Below are positions 35,283 through 44,709 of a stretch of DNA of 45,526 nucleotides, piece after piece; positions within the stretch are counted from its first letter, which is position 1, and each line of letters starts with the position of its first letter. Source of the DNA: Hylemonella gracilis (GTDB lineage: Bacteria > Pseudomonadota > Gammaproteobacteria > Burkholderiales > Burkholderiaceae_C); assembly GCA_945862005.1 (NCBI GenBank), contig CAMAWQ010000004.1, forward strand, positions 1 to 45,526, read 5' to 3'. Both the position numbers and the translations under genes were made by a program. The notes beneath the pieces were generated by a model, which ran no database searches, was not told the origin of the DNA, and saw only the letters and a program-made list of their open reading frames with translations.

Positions 35283-36182
35283 TTAAGGAGCAAATTGATA
35301 AAGCTGCTCTGGGTTGGTTTGAAGAATTTTGACCCAATTGGGCGCCTCAACCCACTGGCTGATGCGCTTTAAAGCACCCACATCATCCACCGCATGAAAG
35401 CGCTCCAACACAGCGGGCGATCTGGGTTGACCAGGCCATGCACCTGTATGGGGCCAGTCAGACCCCCACAACATGCGGTCAGGATGCGCACGCACCAGCG
35501 CATCTACAAAAAACCGAGCATCCGCGCAATCAGGATGGTCTGAAATTCTATGAGCCGCAGACAGCTTGACCCAAATCCGTCCACTTGCCACCAAATTCAG
35601 TAGGTTTTGAAAACCGGATTGGTCAGCACCTTGAGACGCCGTAATTCGCCCAAAATGGTCAACCACCACTGGCACGGGCAATGTGAGTAGGCAATCGGAC
35701 ACAGCCTCAATCACTTCTAGCGTGGTGTAAATCTGAATATGCCAGTTCAAAGATTTGACCTTCTTTGCAGCCCATTGAAGGGCAGCACGCACAAACTTAG
35801 GATCGTGCTGACCTGAGGTTTCAAGGTTGACTCGAACGCCCCTCACACCTGCGTTGTTCAGGCGGATCAGCTCAGCGTCTGAAGTCTCTTCATCAATTAC
35901 CGCGACGCCCCTAGCCTGAAAACGTTGCGAGCTGTTAATGTGCTCCAACGCATTGATGAGACAGCGGTTGTCAGCTCCCTGCGGGCTTGCTTGAACCACC
36001 ACCACTCGGCGCAAGCCCAAACGAGACAGCAGCCCCATTAACTGCCCTACTGAGGCGGGCCCCGGGGTATAGCTTCTATCAGAAGCAAGGGGAAATTGCT
36101 CAAAGGGCCCGAACACATGGACGTGGCAATCGCATCCCCATTCAGGCAGCGGGTGGGCATACATGGACTTTTCGAAATGCAT
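35283..36182 (-). CDS. LigI-like amidohydrolase (2-pyrone-4,6-dicarboxylate hydrolase family)
   Basis: A 299-residue TIM-barrel hydrolase. The N-terminal CDCHVHVFGPFEQFPLASDRSY with the HxH motif is characteristic of LigI-like lactonases of the protocatechuate 4,5-cleavage pathway. Later VVVDHFGR and the C-terminal LWGSDWPHTGAWPGQPR supply expected metal or catalytic residues. The ATG at 36182 has AAAGGG 6 bases before it; a TTG at 36188 is also in frame. Ten bases separate it from the upstream MFS transporter gene, so uptake and hydrolysis of a lactone-type aromatic intermediate is plausible. The exact substrate is unverified. Confidence 0.83.
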   Translation of the reverse strand: MHFEKSMYAHPLPEWGCDCHVHVFGPFEQFPLASDRSYTPGPASVGQLMGLLSRLGLRRVVVVQASPQGADNRCLINALEHINSSQRFQARGVAVIDEETSDAELIRLNNAGVRGVRVNLETSGQHDPKFVRAALQWAAKKVKSLNWHIQIYTTLEVIEAVSDCLLTLPVPVVVDHFGRITASQGADQSGFQNLLNLVASGRIWVKLSAAHRISDHPDCADARFFVDALVRAHPDRMLWGSDWPHTGAWPGQPRSPAVLERFHAVDDVGALKRISQWVEAPNWVKILQTNPEQLYQFAP

Positions 36183-36192
36183 GAACAACCCT

Positions 36193-37365
36193 TTATGGGG
36201 CCAGCTGATTCAACTTATAAGTGCACCAAGCCGCCAACATCGCACTGCCCATGGCACCCCAGAAAATGCTGGCAAGGCCTAAATACTCAATCAAGGCGCC
36301 ACCTGCCAAACCTCCCACGACTCCAGTTAGACCATACGCAATGAGGCTGTACAGGGCCTGACCGCGGCCCCTCAAGGCTGCGGGGAAGTGTTGGGATATC
36401 AAATGAATGCATACCGAGTGGTGGGCAGCAAACGTGACCGCATGCAGCAACTGAGCCAGCAACAGCACGGGCCAATAGTCCGCTCCAGCAGCTGTGAGCC
36501 CCATACGTAAAGTGGTTAATAAAGCTGCCACGCCTAACCATGAACTTAAAGACAGCCAAGGCAACCAGCGACTTTGGGTAAAGAACCACACAATTTCCAC
36601 CAAAACCGACACGCCCCACAACAAACCAATGACCGTCTTGCTGTAGCCCAGGGCATCCAAATACAGCGACAAGAAAAAATACACCGCCATATGGGCCAAG
36701 ACATGAAAAAATACACCCGCAAACAACCACAGCACCAAGGGCTGCTTGAGCACCGGCCACACTGTGCGCTTGAGGGTTTGGGCAGCTGATGCATCGATTT
36801 CTTCTTTTAAGTTGGGAAGTGACCAAACACAGAGCACCACGGCAGCCAAGGTGACCACGGTCCATGCGGGAAAGTGCTGGATGCCAAAGTATTCAAACCA
36901 CACACCGGCCAACATCACGGTGATGAAAAACCCCAAAGACCCCCAAAGGCGCACACGGCCATAGCGCTTGGCGTCAAATTCCCCGTCTCGGCTGACCAAG
37001 TGCGACATAGCCGCTTCGCTGATGGGCATCATGCCGCTGGTGTGGGTGAACATCACCACCAGAACTAAGGCCACCCAAACAAATCCACCCGGTATCCAAA
37101 GGCCTAAAGAAGCGAGCAAAGCTACCGTTGCACCTAAACGTAACCATTTGACGCGCTCACCCGTGTGGTCGCTTAAAGCACCCCAAGCGTAGGGTGCAAA
37201 GATGCGTGTAGCCGATTGAATCGCGGTGAGCATGACAATGGCCAAAAGGCTAAAGCCGCTGTCTTTAAGCCACAAAGGAAGATAAGGATTGAAAAACCCA
37301 ATGTGCGCAAAGTAAGTGGCAGACAGCGCCGCAAACGGCACCAACAAATGACGCCGATCAGCCAC
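36193..37365 (-). CDS. MFS transporter, HcaT/LacY-related
   Basis: A 12-helix permease of about 390 residues. The N-terminus SATYFAHIGFFNPYLPLWLKDSGFS and the loop FAPYAWGALSDHTGERVKWLRLG fit the MFS_1-like group containing the 3-phenylpropionate permease HcaT. An in-frame ATG at 37431 overlaps aroC by 58 bases; the GTG at 37365, 8 bases after the aroC stop, is preferred because it leaves a short hydrophilic N-terminus before the first helix. It lies between aroC and the LigI-like gene on the same strand. The substrate is unknown; an aromatic acid or sugar is possible. Confidence 0.82.
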   Translation of the reverse strand: MADRRHLLVPFAALSATYFAHIGFFNPYLPLWLKDSGFSLLAIVMLTAIQSATRIFAPYAWGALSDHTGERVKWLRLGATVALLASLGLWIPGGFVWVALVLVVMFTHTSGMMPISEAAMSHLVSRDGEFDAKRYGRVRLWGSLGFFITVMLAGVWFEYFGIQHFPAWTVVTLAAVVLCVWSLPNLKEEIDASAAQTLKRTVWPVLKQPLVLWLFAGVFFHVLAHMAVYFFLSLYLDALGYSKTVIGLLWGVSVLVEIVWFFTQSRWLPWLSLSSWLGVAALLTTLRMGLTAAGADYWPVLLLAQLLHAVTFAAHHSVCIHLISQHFPAALRGRGQALYSLIAYGLTGVVGGLAGGALIEYLGLASIFWGAMGSAMLAAWCTYKLNQLAP

Positions 37366-37373
37366 GACAGAGG

Positions 37374-38477
37374 TCAAGCGCTGGCCGCAATGGGGCCGTG
37401 GCTGCCGCGCGTCAACTGCACATCGCCACATTGGGCGCGGTAGCGCAAGGCGTGGTCCATCACCACCAACGCCAACATGGCCTCGGCTATGGGTGTGGCG
37501 CGCAAACCCACGCAGGGATCGTGACGGCCTTTGGTGATGACTTCAGTGGGGTTGCCCTGCACGTCAATAGAGTCGCGCGGCACCAAAATAGAGCTGGTGG
37601 GCTTGATGGCTATAGACACTTCCAAATCTTGACCGGTAGAAATGCCACCCAGTACCCCACCTGCACGGTTGGACATAAAACCCTGGGGCGACAAACCATC
37701 GCCATGCATGCTGCCACGGTGGGCCACACTTTCAAAACCTGCGCCGATTTCAACGCCCTTAACGGCATTGATGCCCATCATGGCGTACGCAATATCAGCG
37801 TCCAACTTGTCAAACAAAGGTTGCCCCAAACCCACCGGCATGTGGTGGGCCGTGACCCGCAAACGCGCTCCACACGAATCGCCCGACTTGCGCAAGTCCT
37901 CCATGTAGCTCTCTAGGTAAGACACATTGGTGCATGGCGCAAAAAATGGGTTTTGGTTGACGTGCTCCCAAGATTCAAACGCAATGGCTTGATCGCCAAT
38001 TTGGGTCATGCAGCCGCGAAACTCTGTGCCGTAGGTTTGGCGCATCCACTTTTTGGCCACTGCACCAGCGGCCACCATGGGTGCAGTCAAGCGTGCCGAA
38101 GACCTGCCCCCCCCTCTGGGGTCGCGAATCCCGTATTTGTGCCAATAGGTGTAGTCCGCATGGCCAGGCCGAAAGGTTTGCAGGATGTTGCCGTAGTCTT
38201 TGCTGCGCTGGTCGGTGTTGGCGATCAGCAGGCAAATGGGGGTGCCGGTGGTGCGCCCCTCGTAAACGCCCGAGACAATTTGCACCGCATCAGGTTCAAT
38301 GCGCTGGGTGACGTACTTGGAAGTGCCCGGACGGCGGCGGTCTAAGTCGGGCTGAATATCAGACTCACTCAAGGCCAACCCAGGAGGGCAACCGTCTATG
38401 ACGCAGCCAATGGATGGGCCGTGGGATTCACCAAAGTTGGTGACTGCAAAAAGATGTCCGAAAGTATTGCCGCTCAT
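37374..38477 (-). CDS. aroC: Chorismate synthase
   Basis: The last enzyme of the shikimate pathway, which makes chorismate from EPSP using reduced FMN. The product has 367 residues from the ATG at 38477, giving the typical start [20 protein letters not shown]. Other signatures are the basic [39 protein letters not shown] split around the active site, and the C-terminal [23 protein letters not shown] at 38486 is in frame but unlikely. Two genes (MFS and LigI-like) follow closely on the same strand. Confidence 0.97.
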   Translation of the reverse strand: MSGNTFGHLFAVTNFGESHGPSIGCVIDGCPPGLALSESDIQPDLDRRRPGTSKYVTQRIEPDAVQIVSGVYEGRTTGTPICLLIANTDQRSKDYGNILQTFRPGHADYTYWHKYGIRDPRGGGRSSARLTAPMVAAGAVAKKWMRQTYGTEFRGCMTQIGDQAIAFESWEHVNQNPFFAPCTNVSYLESYMEDLRKSGDSCGARLRVTAHHMPVGLGQPLFDKLDADIAYAMMGINAVKGVEIGAGFESVAHRGSMHGDGLSPQGFMSNRAGGVLGGISTGQDLEVSIAIKPTSSILVPRDSIDVQGNPTEVITKGRHDPCVGLRATPIAEAMLALVVMDHALRYRAQCGDVQLTRGSHGPIAASA

Positions 38478-38507
38478 GGGTGGCAATTATCCCCCGTAAC
38501 CCAGGGC

Positions 38508-38969
38508 CTATCCGTTGGCTGAAGGAGCGTTGGTTTCTTCTGGCCAGTCGCGTATGTAGGCCTTGAGCATTTTGTTTTCAAAGTTTTGGCTGTCCACCAC
38601 AGCTTTGGCCACATCGTAAAAGCTGATTACCCCCATGAGCATGCGGCTTTCAATGACCGGCATGTAGCGGGCGTGGCGCTCGAGCATCATGCGGCGCACT
38701 TCGTCCAGATCGGTTTGTGTGGTGCAGGTTAAAGGGTGGTCATCCATGGCGGTACGCACCAGCGTGGTGCCCACTTGACCGCCATTTTTTTGAATTTGCA
38801 GAATCACCTCGCGAAAGGTCAACATACCCACCAAATCGCCATGCTCCATGACCACCAAAGAGCCGATGTCTTTCTCAGACATGATAGCCACCGCCTCAGC
38901 CAAGGGCTGATCGGGCTTCACTGTATATAGGGTACTGCCTTTGACGCGAAGGATGTCACTGACTTTCAT
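38508..38969 (-). CDS. CBS-domain pair protein
   Basis: A 153-residue cytosolic protein made of two CBS domains (about 8-65 and 75-130), which typically bind adenine nucleotides as energy sensors. Visible CBS elements are GSTLYTVKPDQPLAEAVAIMSEKDIGSLVV and MLERHARYMPVIESRMLMGVISFYDVAKAVV. The ATG at 38969 has AAGGAG 7 bases before it, so an upstream in-frame GTG at 38996 is rejected. The target of regulation is unknown. It lies 31 bases before aroC on the same strand and may be co-transcribed. Confidence 0.88.
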   Translation of the reverse strand: MKVSDILRVKGSTLYTVKPDQPLAEAVAIMSEKDIGSLVVMEHGDLVGMLTFREVILQIQKNGGQVGTTLVRTAMDDHPLTCTTQTDLDEVRRMMLERHARYMPVIESRMLMGVISFYDVAKAVVDSQNFENKMLKAYIRDWPEETNAPSANG

Positions 38970-38976
38970 GATGTTG

Positions 38977-38982
38977 CTCCTT
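38977..38982 (-). promoter_or_regulatory. Ribosome binding site deciding the CBS protein start
   Basis: AAGGAG on the minus strand lies 7 bases ahead of the ATG at 38969, which settles the start against the upstream GTG. Confidence 0.75.
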
Positions 38983-39044
38983 AAGTGTCCGGCCACTGCA
39001 TGTCCATACCTGTTTTTATCAGATAAACCGTATGCATTATGAGC

Positions 39045-40271
39045 TTAGATCAACACTTCGCTCAATAACGAAGACCTGTGCATGCCTCTGATGGACATCA
39101 ACGCGGTTCTAGGGCCCGGATGAAGTAACAAAGCATCTGCCAAAGGGGTGATGGGCGTGAGCTCTGGGTTCACCAACATCACATAGCGCCCTTCGGACTC
39201 ATCCAGTCGACCGATCCAATCCATCGTTTGCAACTGCTCCAGCACATCTTCCAGCTGTACGGGGTTGACGCTCAGCTCAGCGGCAAGTTCGGTGATGGTC
39301 AAACCTCGACGGCTGGGGGTGGCTTGCTTGAGTTGCTCAAGCACCTCTAAAGCCAATGTAAATTCCCAACCGGCTGTCCCGCCCGGCCGTGTAACCCCCG
39401 CTAACAGGCTAGGTAAATAAGCTGCCACCACAGCGCCAAGCAGCACAATGACCCAGACCATGTAGATCCAAATCAGCAAAATGGGGACAGTGGCAAACGC
39501 CCCGTACACCGCCGAAAACGTAGGCACCAAAACAAGGTAAAGCCCGAGCAACACCTTGGCCAGCTCAATGCCCGCGGCGGCTGCCAAGCCACCTAACCAT
39601 GAATGGGTCCACTTGACGGGCGCGTTGGGCACATACTGATAAGTCGCTGCCATTGCAGCGGCCACCATTAAAAACTCCAAAGTATCTAAAAGCAGCCTTA
39701 AACCACCCGGCATGACCGCCACCATACCCCTTGACTCCGATAGCAAATAGGACGTGATGGTGAGGCTGGCACCCAACAACAAGGGCCCTAAGGTGATGGC
39801 TGTCCAATACACCAGCAGACGTTGCCCCCAGGGTCTGGGTCGCCGCACGCGCCAAATGTTGTTGAGCGTGCGGTCAATGGTCAACACCAAGCTCAATGCC
39901 GTTAAAAATAGCACCGTAAAACCAGCCCACCCAAGCTGACCCGCCTTACCCGCAAATTGCGTTAGGTAACCCAACACCTGATTGGAAATGTTGTATGGAA
40001 TCAAGCTGTCAATGAGCCAACGCTGCAACACCTCTTGCAAGGTAGCAAACATGGGCAAGGCTGAAAACAACGCAAGGGCCACCGTCATCAACGGGACCAA
40101 GGCAATGGTGGTGGTGAACGTTAAGCTGCTGGCGGTCAGACCCAAACGATCTTCACGAAACCGCTCACTTAGGGTGAGCGCCGTGGTTTTCCAAGGAAAC
40201 CGAGCCACGTCCGCCGCAAAATCTCCCAAAATTCGGCGGTTTTGGAGCTGCAGTTTCGATTCAATATTCAT
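39045..40271 (-). CDS. YihY/BrkB-family inner membrane protein
   Basis: A predicted 408-residue membrane protein with six or so helices (for example LVPLMTVALALFSALPMF, GWAGFTVLFLTALSLVLTIDRTLNNIW and LIWIYMVWVIVLLGAVVAAYLPSLL). This is the UPF0761/YihY family, once called ribonuclease BN. The cytoplasmic C-terminal about 120 residues contain LTITELAAELSVNPVQLEDVLEQLQTMDW, a winged-helix-like segment common in betaproteobacterial members. The open frame extends to 40520, but that stretch lies across the divergent DUF2069 gene, so the ATG at 40271 is preferred (40301 is also possible). No strong ribosome site is present. Confidence 0.87.
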   Translation of the reverse strand: MNIESKLQLQNRRILGDFAADVARFPWKTTALTLSERFREDRLGLTASSLTFTTTIALVPLMTVALALFSALPMFATLQEVLQRWLIDSLIPYNISNQVLGYLTQFAGKAGQLGWAGFTVLFLTALSLVLTIDRTLNNIWRVRRPRPWGQRLLVYWTAITLGPLLLGASLTITSYLLSESRGMVAVMPGGLRLLLDTLEFLMVAAAMAATYQYVPNAPVKWTHSWLGGLAAAAGIELAKVLLGLYLVLVPTFSAVYGAFATVPILLIWIYMVWVIVLLGAVVAAYLPSLLAGVTRPGGTAGWEFTLALEVLEQLKQATPSRRGLTITELAAELSVNPVQLEDVLEQLQTMDWIGRLDESEGRYVMLVNPELTPITPLADALLLHPGPRTALMSIRGMHRSSLLSEVLI

Positions 40272-40290
40272 GTCGCTATGATGCCATTCG

Positions 40291-40662
40291 ATGAATTCCA
40301 TAGACACCCAAGTGAGACGTATTCGCCTTTTGGCGGTTCTGAGCTTATTGGCGCTGATTGTGTTGGGCTTGGCGTGGGAACTGTGGTTAGCCCCCTTACG
40401 GCCAGGCGGTTCTTGGCTGGCCCTTAAAGTCTTGCCCATTTGTTTGCCTCTGGTGGGCTTTTTAAAACACCGTATGTACACCTTCCGCTGGGTCAGCCTG
40501 GTGGTTTGGTTGTATTTCACCGAAGGCGTGGTGCGCGCCTACAGCGACCCTTGGCCAAGCGCTGCCTGTGCAGCCCTTGAAGTGGCTTTATGCCTCTTAT
40601 TGTTTCTGGCCTGCACCCTGCACATACGGCAGCGCCAGCGCATGGCACAGGGAACCGTATGA
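40291..40662 (+). CDS. DUF2069 membrane protein
   Basis: A 123-residue protein with about four hydrophobic segments, including LLAVLSLLALIVLGLAWELWLAPL, LKVLPICLPLVGFL and AALEVALCLLLFLACTLHI. The stretch RMYTFRWVSLVVWLYFTEGVVRA is typical of DUF2069 proteins of proteobacteria; function unknown. It is divergent from yihY with 19 bases between starts. A TATGAT hexamer at 40277-40282 suggests a possible leaderless transcript. Its stop overlaps the downstream flavoprotein start (ATGA). Confidence 0.85.
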   Translation: MNSIDTQVRRIRLLAVLSLLALIVLGLAWELWLAPLRPGGSWLALKVLPICLPLVGFLKHRMYTFRWVSLVVWLYFTEGVVRAYSDPWPSAACAALEVALCLLLFLACTLHIRQRQRMAQGTV

Positions 40663-42080
40663 CATCACATCAGCACTTAATTGATCAACTCCGAAAGATT
40701 TGTGGCACGGCCAACGTTCTGATCGATGGCGACCTGACCGCTTGGGAATTGGACTGGAGAAAACGCGAGCGAGGTAAGGCTCTGGCCGTGGTGCGCCCTG
40801 CCAACACATCTGAAGTAGCGGCCGTGGTCAAAGCCTGCGCAGCGGCACAGGTCAGTATGGTGCCTCAAGGCGGCAACACCGGCATGGTCGTGGGCTCCAC
40901 CCCAGACGCCAGTGGCCAACAAGTGGTGCTGAGCCTGACTCGGATGAACCAGATCCGTACCCTCGATGCCGGCAACCTCACCATCACAGTAGATGCGGGT
41001 TGCGTGCTCCAAACCATTCAAGAGGCTTGCGAAGCGCAGGGCTTTTTATTTCCTTTAAGTTTGGCCTCAGAGGGTAGTTGCACCATTGGTGGCAACTTGG
41101 GTACCAATGCTGGCGGCACGCAGGTGGTTCGGTTTGGCAACACCCGCGAGCTGTGCTTGGGGTTGGAGGTGGTGACGGCGCAAGGCGACATTTGGAGCGG
41201 CTTAACCGGTTTGCGCAAAGACAACACCGGCTACGACCTGCGGCACTTGTTTATTGGCTCAGAAGGCACGCTGGGCGTGATCACCGCCGCCACAATGAAG
41301 CTCTACCCCATGCCTAAATCGCAGCTCACTGCTTATGCGGCCGTGCCCTCTATGGAGCATGCTGTAGATTTGTTGGGCTTGGCACACGAGCACTTGAGTG
41401 CGGGCCTCACGGGTTTTGAGGTGATGGGGCAGTTTGCTCTGAGTTTGGTAGTCAAGCACTTTCCTCAACAGCGCGTGCCGTTTTGGGAATCGTCACCCTG
41501 GTGCGTGGTGCTGGAACACTCTGACCAAGAGTCAGAGGCCCATGCCCGAGAGTGCTTAGAACGCCTGCTTGAAGCCGCTATGGAGCAAGGTTGCGTGAGC
41601 GATGCCATCGTGGCAGAAAGCGTGGCGCAAGCCAAGGCGCTTTGGCACATCCGCGAAAGCATTCCACTGGCGCAGGCCGAAGAAGGCCTGAACATCAAGC
41701 ACGATATTTCTATTGGTGTGTCACGCATTCCAGAATTTGTTCGGGAAACCAACACAGCCCTGCTTGAAAAATTTCCGGGTGCACGCTTGGTCACCTACGG
41801 CCACTTGGGCGACGGCAACCTGCATTACAACGTTCAGGCCCCCGAATCAGATGATGCAGAGCGTTTTTTGAGGGAAGAAGAAGAGCCCATGAACGCCCTG
41901 GTGTTTGAGGTGGTAGACCGCTACCAAGGGTCTATTTCCGCCGAGCACGGCATTGGTAGCCTGAAAGCCCACAAACTCACTCAACACAAATCTCCAGTGG
42001 CCTTAGGTCTCATGAAGTCGATCAAATACGCCTTAGATCCCCATAACCTGATGAATCCTGGCCGAGTGCTGGAAATTTAA
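40659..42080 (+). CDS. GlcD/D-2-hydroxyacid dehydrogenase-family FAD-binding oxidoreductase
   Basis: A 473-residue flavoprotein of the FAD-linked oxidase C family (D-lactate, glycolate or D-2-hydroxyglutarate dehydrogenases). The FAD-binding domain has VSMVPQGGNTGMVVGS, GSCTIGGNLGTNAGGTQVVRFGNTR and GSEGTLGVITAATMKLYP. The C-terminal domain contains TYGHLGDGNLHYNVQAP and ISAEHGIGSLKAHKL with likely metal and substrate ligands. The ATG at 40659 overlaps the DUF2069 stop; the open frame begins at 40590, but that region lies inside DUF2069. The substrate is uncertain; D-2-hydroxyglutarate or D-lactate are the leading possibilities. Confidence 0.9.
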   Translation: MTSHQHLIDQLRKICGTANVLIDGDLTAWELDWRKRERGKALAVVRPANTSEVAAVVKACAAAQVSMVPQGGNTGMVVGSTPDASGQQVVLSLTRMNQIRTLDAGNLTITVDAGCVLQTIQEACEAQGFLFPLSLASEGSCTIGGNLGTNAGGTQVVRFGNTRELCLGLEVVTAQGDIWSGLTGLRKDNTGYDLRHLFIGSEGTLGVITAATMKLYPMPKSQLTAYAAVPSMEHAVDLLGLAHEHLSAGLTGFEVMGQFALSLVVKHFPQQRVPFWESSPWCVVLEHSDQESEAHARECLERLLEAAMEQGCVSDAIVAESVAQAKALWHIRESIPLAQAEEGLNIKHDISIGVSRIPEFVRETNTALLEKFPGARLVTYGHLGDGNLHYNVQAPESDDAERFLREEEEPMNALVFEVVDRYQGSISAEHGIGSLKAHKLTQHKSPVALGLMKSIKYALDPHNLMNPGRVLEI

Positions 42081-42101
42081 GGTAGCAGCTTTAAGGGTTT
42101 T

Positions 42102-42128
42102 AGCCTTTGAACCTTAGGCTCAGTTTTT
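42102..42128 (+). terminator. Possible terminator after the GlcD-like gene
   Basis: AGCCT-N9-AGGCT followed by CAGTTTTT lies 22 bases after the stop and just touches the end of the convergent PilZ gene. The five-base stem is weak, so this is tentative. Confidence 0.3.
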
Positions 42129-42518
42129 CATGTAGGTGTTGATGGCGTAGAGCAACATTTCAGGGACCTCCTGAAACATCACCCCCACGGTAAAGCCCAT
42201 GCGCGTGCGACTGAAGGTGCAGTGGGTGACGGTCCCCGCAGCCGCCACATTGAAGAATGTTCCGTCGGGCTGTGGCAACTTAAAAAACACATTGCACAGC
42301 GTGTGCACCGGCAAATTCACCTCAGTAATTACGCCCACACCGCCCGCATTGATGTCAAACGTGCGAATTTCCAACGGGGGCTTGCCCTGCAAGGCCATCC
42401 GCGCCCGCACGCTTAAGGGCTTTCGTTCCTTACGGCGGCGATCCGAGTCGGATGGACTGGGAAACGGCGAAACTTCTTCGTCATCAGGAACTAGCGGTTG
42501 AGGATCTTGGTTGACCAT
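42120..42518 (-). CDS. PilZ-domain protein
   Basis: A 132-residue protein with a PilZ domain, which in the family binds cyclic di-GMP. The signature is RRRKERKPLSVRARM near residues 27-41 and DINAGGVGVITEV further on, corresponding to RxxxR and D/NxSxxG with an Ala in the Ser position. The C-terminal ends with VPEMLLYAINTYMKN. It may regulate motility or biofilm functions, but no such genes are adjacent. It stands alone, convergent to the GlcD-like gene and divergent from thyA. Confidence 0.82.
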   Translation of the reverse strand: MVNQDPQPLVPDDEEVSPFPSPSDSDRRRKERKPLSVRARMALQGKPPLEIRTFDINAGGVGVITEVNLPVHTLCNVFFKLPQPDGTFFNVAAAGTVTHCTFSRTRMGFTVGVMFQEVPEMLLYAINTYMKN

Positions 42519-42605
42519 GTTGTCAAATGTAATTCATCCCCTGCATGACCTTAAGATCACGCTTCAGGCATCAGAACCTAGGCATTGAACCCCAAACCAA
42601 GACTT

Positions 42606-43466
42606 ATGACACCCGCCATCAGCTCAAGCAGCGCCATACCCACCCCTTACGAAGACTTCATGCGGCATGTCTACACCCATGGCATCCAAAAAACCGATCG
42701 CACCGGCACCGGAACACGCAGCGTGTTTGGCTATCAAATGCGTTTTGACTTGACCCAAGGCTTTCCGCTGGTCACCACCAAAAAAGTACACCTCAAGTCC
42801 ATCATCTATGAACTTCTGTGGTTCCTAAAAGGTTCTAGCGACAACCACTGGCTCAAAGAGCGCGGCGTGAGCATTTGGGACGAATGGGCCCGAGCCGATG
42901 GCGACTTGGGTCCTGTGTACGGCGTGCAATGGCGCAGCTGGCCTGCCCCCACCGCTGAAGACCCCCAAGCGCATATTGACCAGATCAGCCAAGTGATTCA
43001 CACCTTAAAAACAAACCCTGATTCGCGCCGCATCATCGTGAGCGCTTGGAATGTGGCCGACCTGAACAAAATGGCGCTCATGCCATGCCATGCGTTTTTT
43101 CAGTTTTACGTGGCGCCCAGCAACACCCCTGGCGGCAAAGGCCGCCTGAGCTGCCAGCTTTACCAACGCAGTGCGGACATTTTTTTAGGCGTTCCTTTCA
43201 ATATCGCCAGCTACACCCTGCTCACACACATGGTGGCGCAGCAATGCAACTTGGAGGTGGGCGACTTTGTGTGGACCGGCGGCGATTGCCACATTTACAG
43301 CAACCACCACGAACAAGTGGAGTTGCAGCTCAGCCGCAGCCCCTTCCCTGCGCCCAGCTTGAACATTCGGCGTCAGCCCGACTCTATTTTTGACTATGAG
43401 TTTGAGGACTTTGAAGTCCTTAACTACCAATGCCATCCGGCCATTAAAGCGGCAGTGGCGGTGTAA
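42606..43466 (+). CDS. thyA: Thymidylate synthase
   Basis: Methylates dUMP to dTMP with methylene-THF. The 286 residues include the family start [30 protein letters not shown], the active-site [12 protein letters not shown] with the nucleophilic Cys, and [23 protein letters not shown] small insertion [10 protein letters not shown] after the active-site strand makes it slightly longer than the E. coli enzyme. The ATG at 42606 is used; an in-frame TTG at 42585 is also open. Its last base is the first base of folA's ATG (TAATG), so the two are coupled. Confidence 0.97.
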   Translation: MTPAISSSSAIPTPYEDFMRHVYTHGIQKTDRTGTGTRSVFGYQMRFDLTQGFPLVTTKKVHLKSIIYELLWFLKGSSDNHWLKERGVSIWDEWARADGDLGPVYGVQWRSWPAPTAEDPQAHIDQISQVIHTLKTNPDSRRIIVSAWNVADLNKMALMPCHAFFQFYVAPSNTPGGKGRLSCQLYQRSADIFLGVPFNIASYTLLTHMVAQQCNLEVGDFVWTGGDCHIYSNHHEQVELQLSRSPFPAPSLNIRRQPDSIFDYEFEDFEVLNYQCHPAIKAAVAV

Positions 43467-43969
43467 TGACCGAGCTGCACCTCATCTGGGCCAGCGCCCG
43501 AAACGGCGTTATAGGCAAAGACCACACCATGCCCTGGCACTTGCCGGAAGACTTGGCGCACTTTAAAAGCACCACCCTCGGCAGCCCCGTCATCATGGGC
43601 CGAAAAACTTGGGATTCTTTGCCCGAAAAATTTCGCCCCCTGCCAGGTAGGCTGAACGTGGTCATGACCCGACAAACCCAGTGGTCTGCGGGCGTGAGTT
43701 CTGAATCTCTGGTGGTGGTGCACACCCTTGAAGACGCTACAAAAGCTTGCGCGCCCGCACCACTGGCTTGGGTGATGGGCGGGGCACAACTTTATGCCCA
43801 AGCCTTGCCTTTAGCCACGTCTGCAGTTGTCACCGAAATTGAAGCTGACTTTGAGGGAGACGCCTTTGCACCGCCTCTGGGCAGCGAATGGCAAGAGGTG
43901 TCTAGGCAAAGGCACACCTCACGTACGGGATTGAACTTCAGTTTCGTCAGGTACACGAAGTTGATGTAA
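43466..43969 (+). CDS. folA: Dihydrofolate reductase
   Basis: Reduces dihydrofolate produced by thymidylate synthase back to THF with NADPH. The 167 residues carry LIWASARNGVIGKDHTMPWHLPEDLAHFK, GSPVIMGRKTWDSLP, RPLPGRLNVVMTRQ and WVMGGAQLYAQALPLA. The acidic residue of the MPWHLPEDL segment is the usual substrate contact. It overlaps the thyA stop by one base. Length and motifs are complete, and no plasmid-type trimethoprim-resistant variant features are evident. Confidence 0.96.
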   Translation: MTELHLIWASARNGVIGKDHTMPWHLPEDLAHFKSTTLGSPVIMGRKTWDSLPEKFRPLPGRLNVVMTRQTQWSAGVSSESLVVVHTLEDATKACAPAPLAWVMGGAQLYAQALPLATSAVVTEIEADFEGDAFAPPLGSEWQEVSRQRHTSRTGLNFSFVRYTKLM

Positions 43970-44034
43970 CTTCACCGCGCACACAGCCCACCCCAATTTT
44001 TTATCATTTTGATCACTTAACAGGAGCACACCCC

Positions 44035-44628
44035 ATGTCTGGAGGCGGATTTCATGTACACGGCCCACACGACCACGAACTCGAACATGCCCAACAAGGG
44101 CACAGTGGTCATGGAGAAGGCAACAGCAGCACCAACAAAATTGCCATGTTTACCGCCATCATTGCCACCGTGGGGGCAATCTTTGCCTACATGGGTGGTG
44201 CCACACAGGCCGATGCCATTCTGTACAAAAACAATGCGGCACTGCAAAAAACAGCCGCCTCCAACCAGTGGAATTACTTTCAGGCCAAAAGCACCAAACA
44301 GTCTTTGGCCGAAGTGTCCCGCGACTTAGCTCCTAAAGAAGAAGACAAAGCCAAATACCAAGCCAAAATTGAACGCTACGAAAAAGAAAAAGCTGAAATC
44401 AAACGCGACGCTGAAAAGCACGAGGCCCAAGCCACCGAATGGGACCACAAAAGCGACGAACAAATGAACCAGCACCACCGCTGGGCACAAGCCACCACAG
44501 TGCTTCAGGTGGCCATTGCCTTGGCTGCCATTGCACTTTTAACCCGCCAAAAATGGCTTGAATACGCCATGTACCTAGGCGGCGCATCGGGTTTGGCCGT
44601 GGGAATATTGGCTGCACTTCATATTTAA
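44035..44628 (+). CDS. DUF4337 membrane protein
   Basis: A 197-residue protein with a His-rich N-terminal segment (HVHGPHDHELEHAQQGHSGHG), a hydrophobic helix (IAMFTAIIATVGAIFAYMGG), a long charged helical region (about 70-150, KYQAKIERYEKEKAEIKRDAEKH, likely coiled coil) and two C-terminal hydrophobic helices. This matches the DUF4337 family; function unknown. The His-rich start could bind metal ions, which is speculative. AGGAG lies upstream of the ATG at good spacing. Confidence 0.83.
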   Translation: MSGGGFHVHGPHDHELEHAQQGHSGHGEGNSSTNKIAMFTAIIATVGAIFAYMGGATQADAILYKNNAALQKTAASNQWNYFQAKSTKQSLAEVSRDLAPKEEDKAKYQAKIERYEKEKAEIKRDAEKHEAQATEWDHKSDEQMNQHHRWAQATTVLQVAIALAAIALLTRQKWLEYAMYLGGASGLAVGILAALHI

Positions 44629-44709
44629 GTAAAACGGTTTAAACAGATAAATTATCATTGCATTTACAAAGGCAAGCTCCCCAAATGCTAAATTTGTGTT
44701 GATATGATT

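Noticed and set aside
36287-36865. 192-codon frame within the MFS gene in another frame
   Set aside because: The MFS protein has clear membrane helices and family motifs; the alternative frame shows none.
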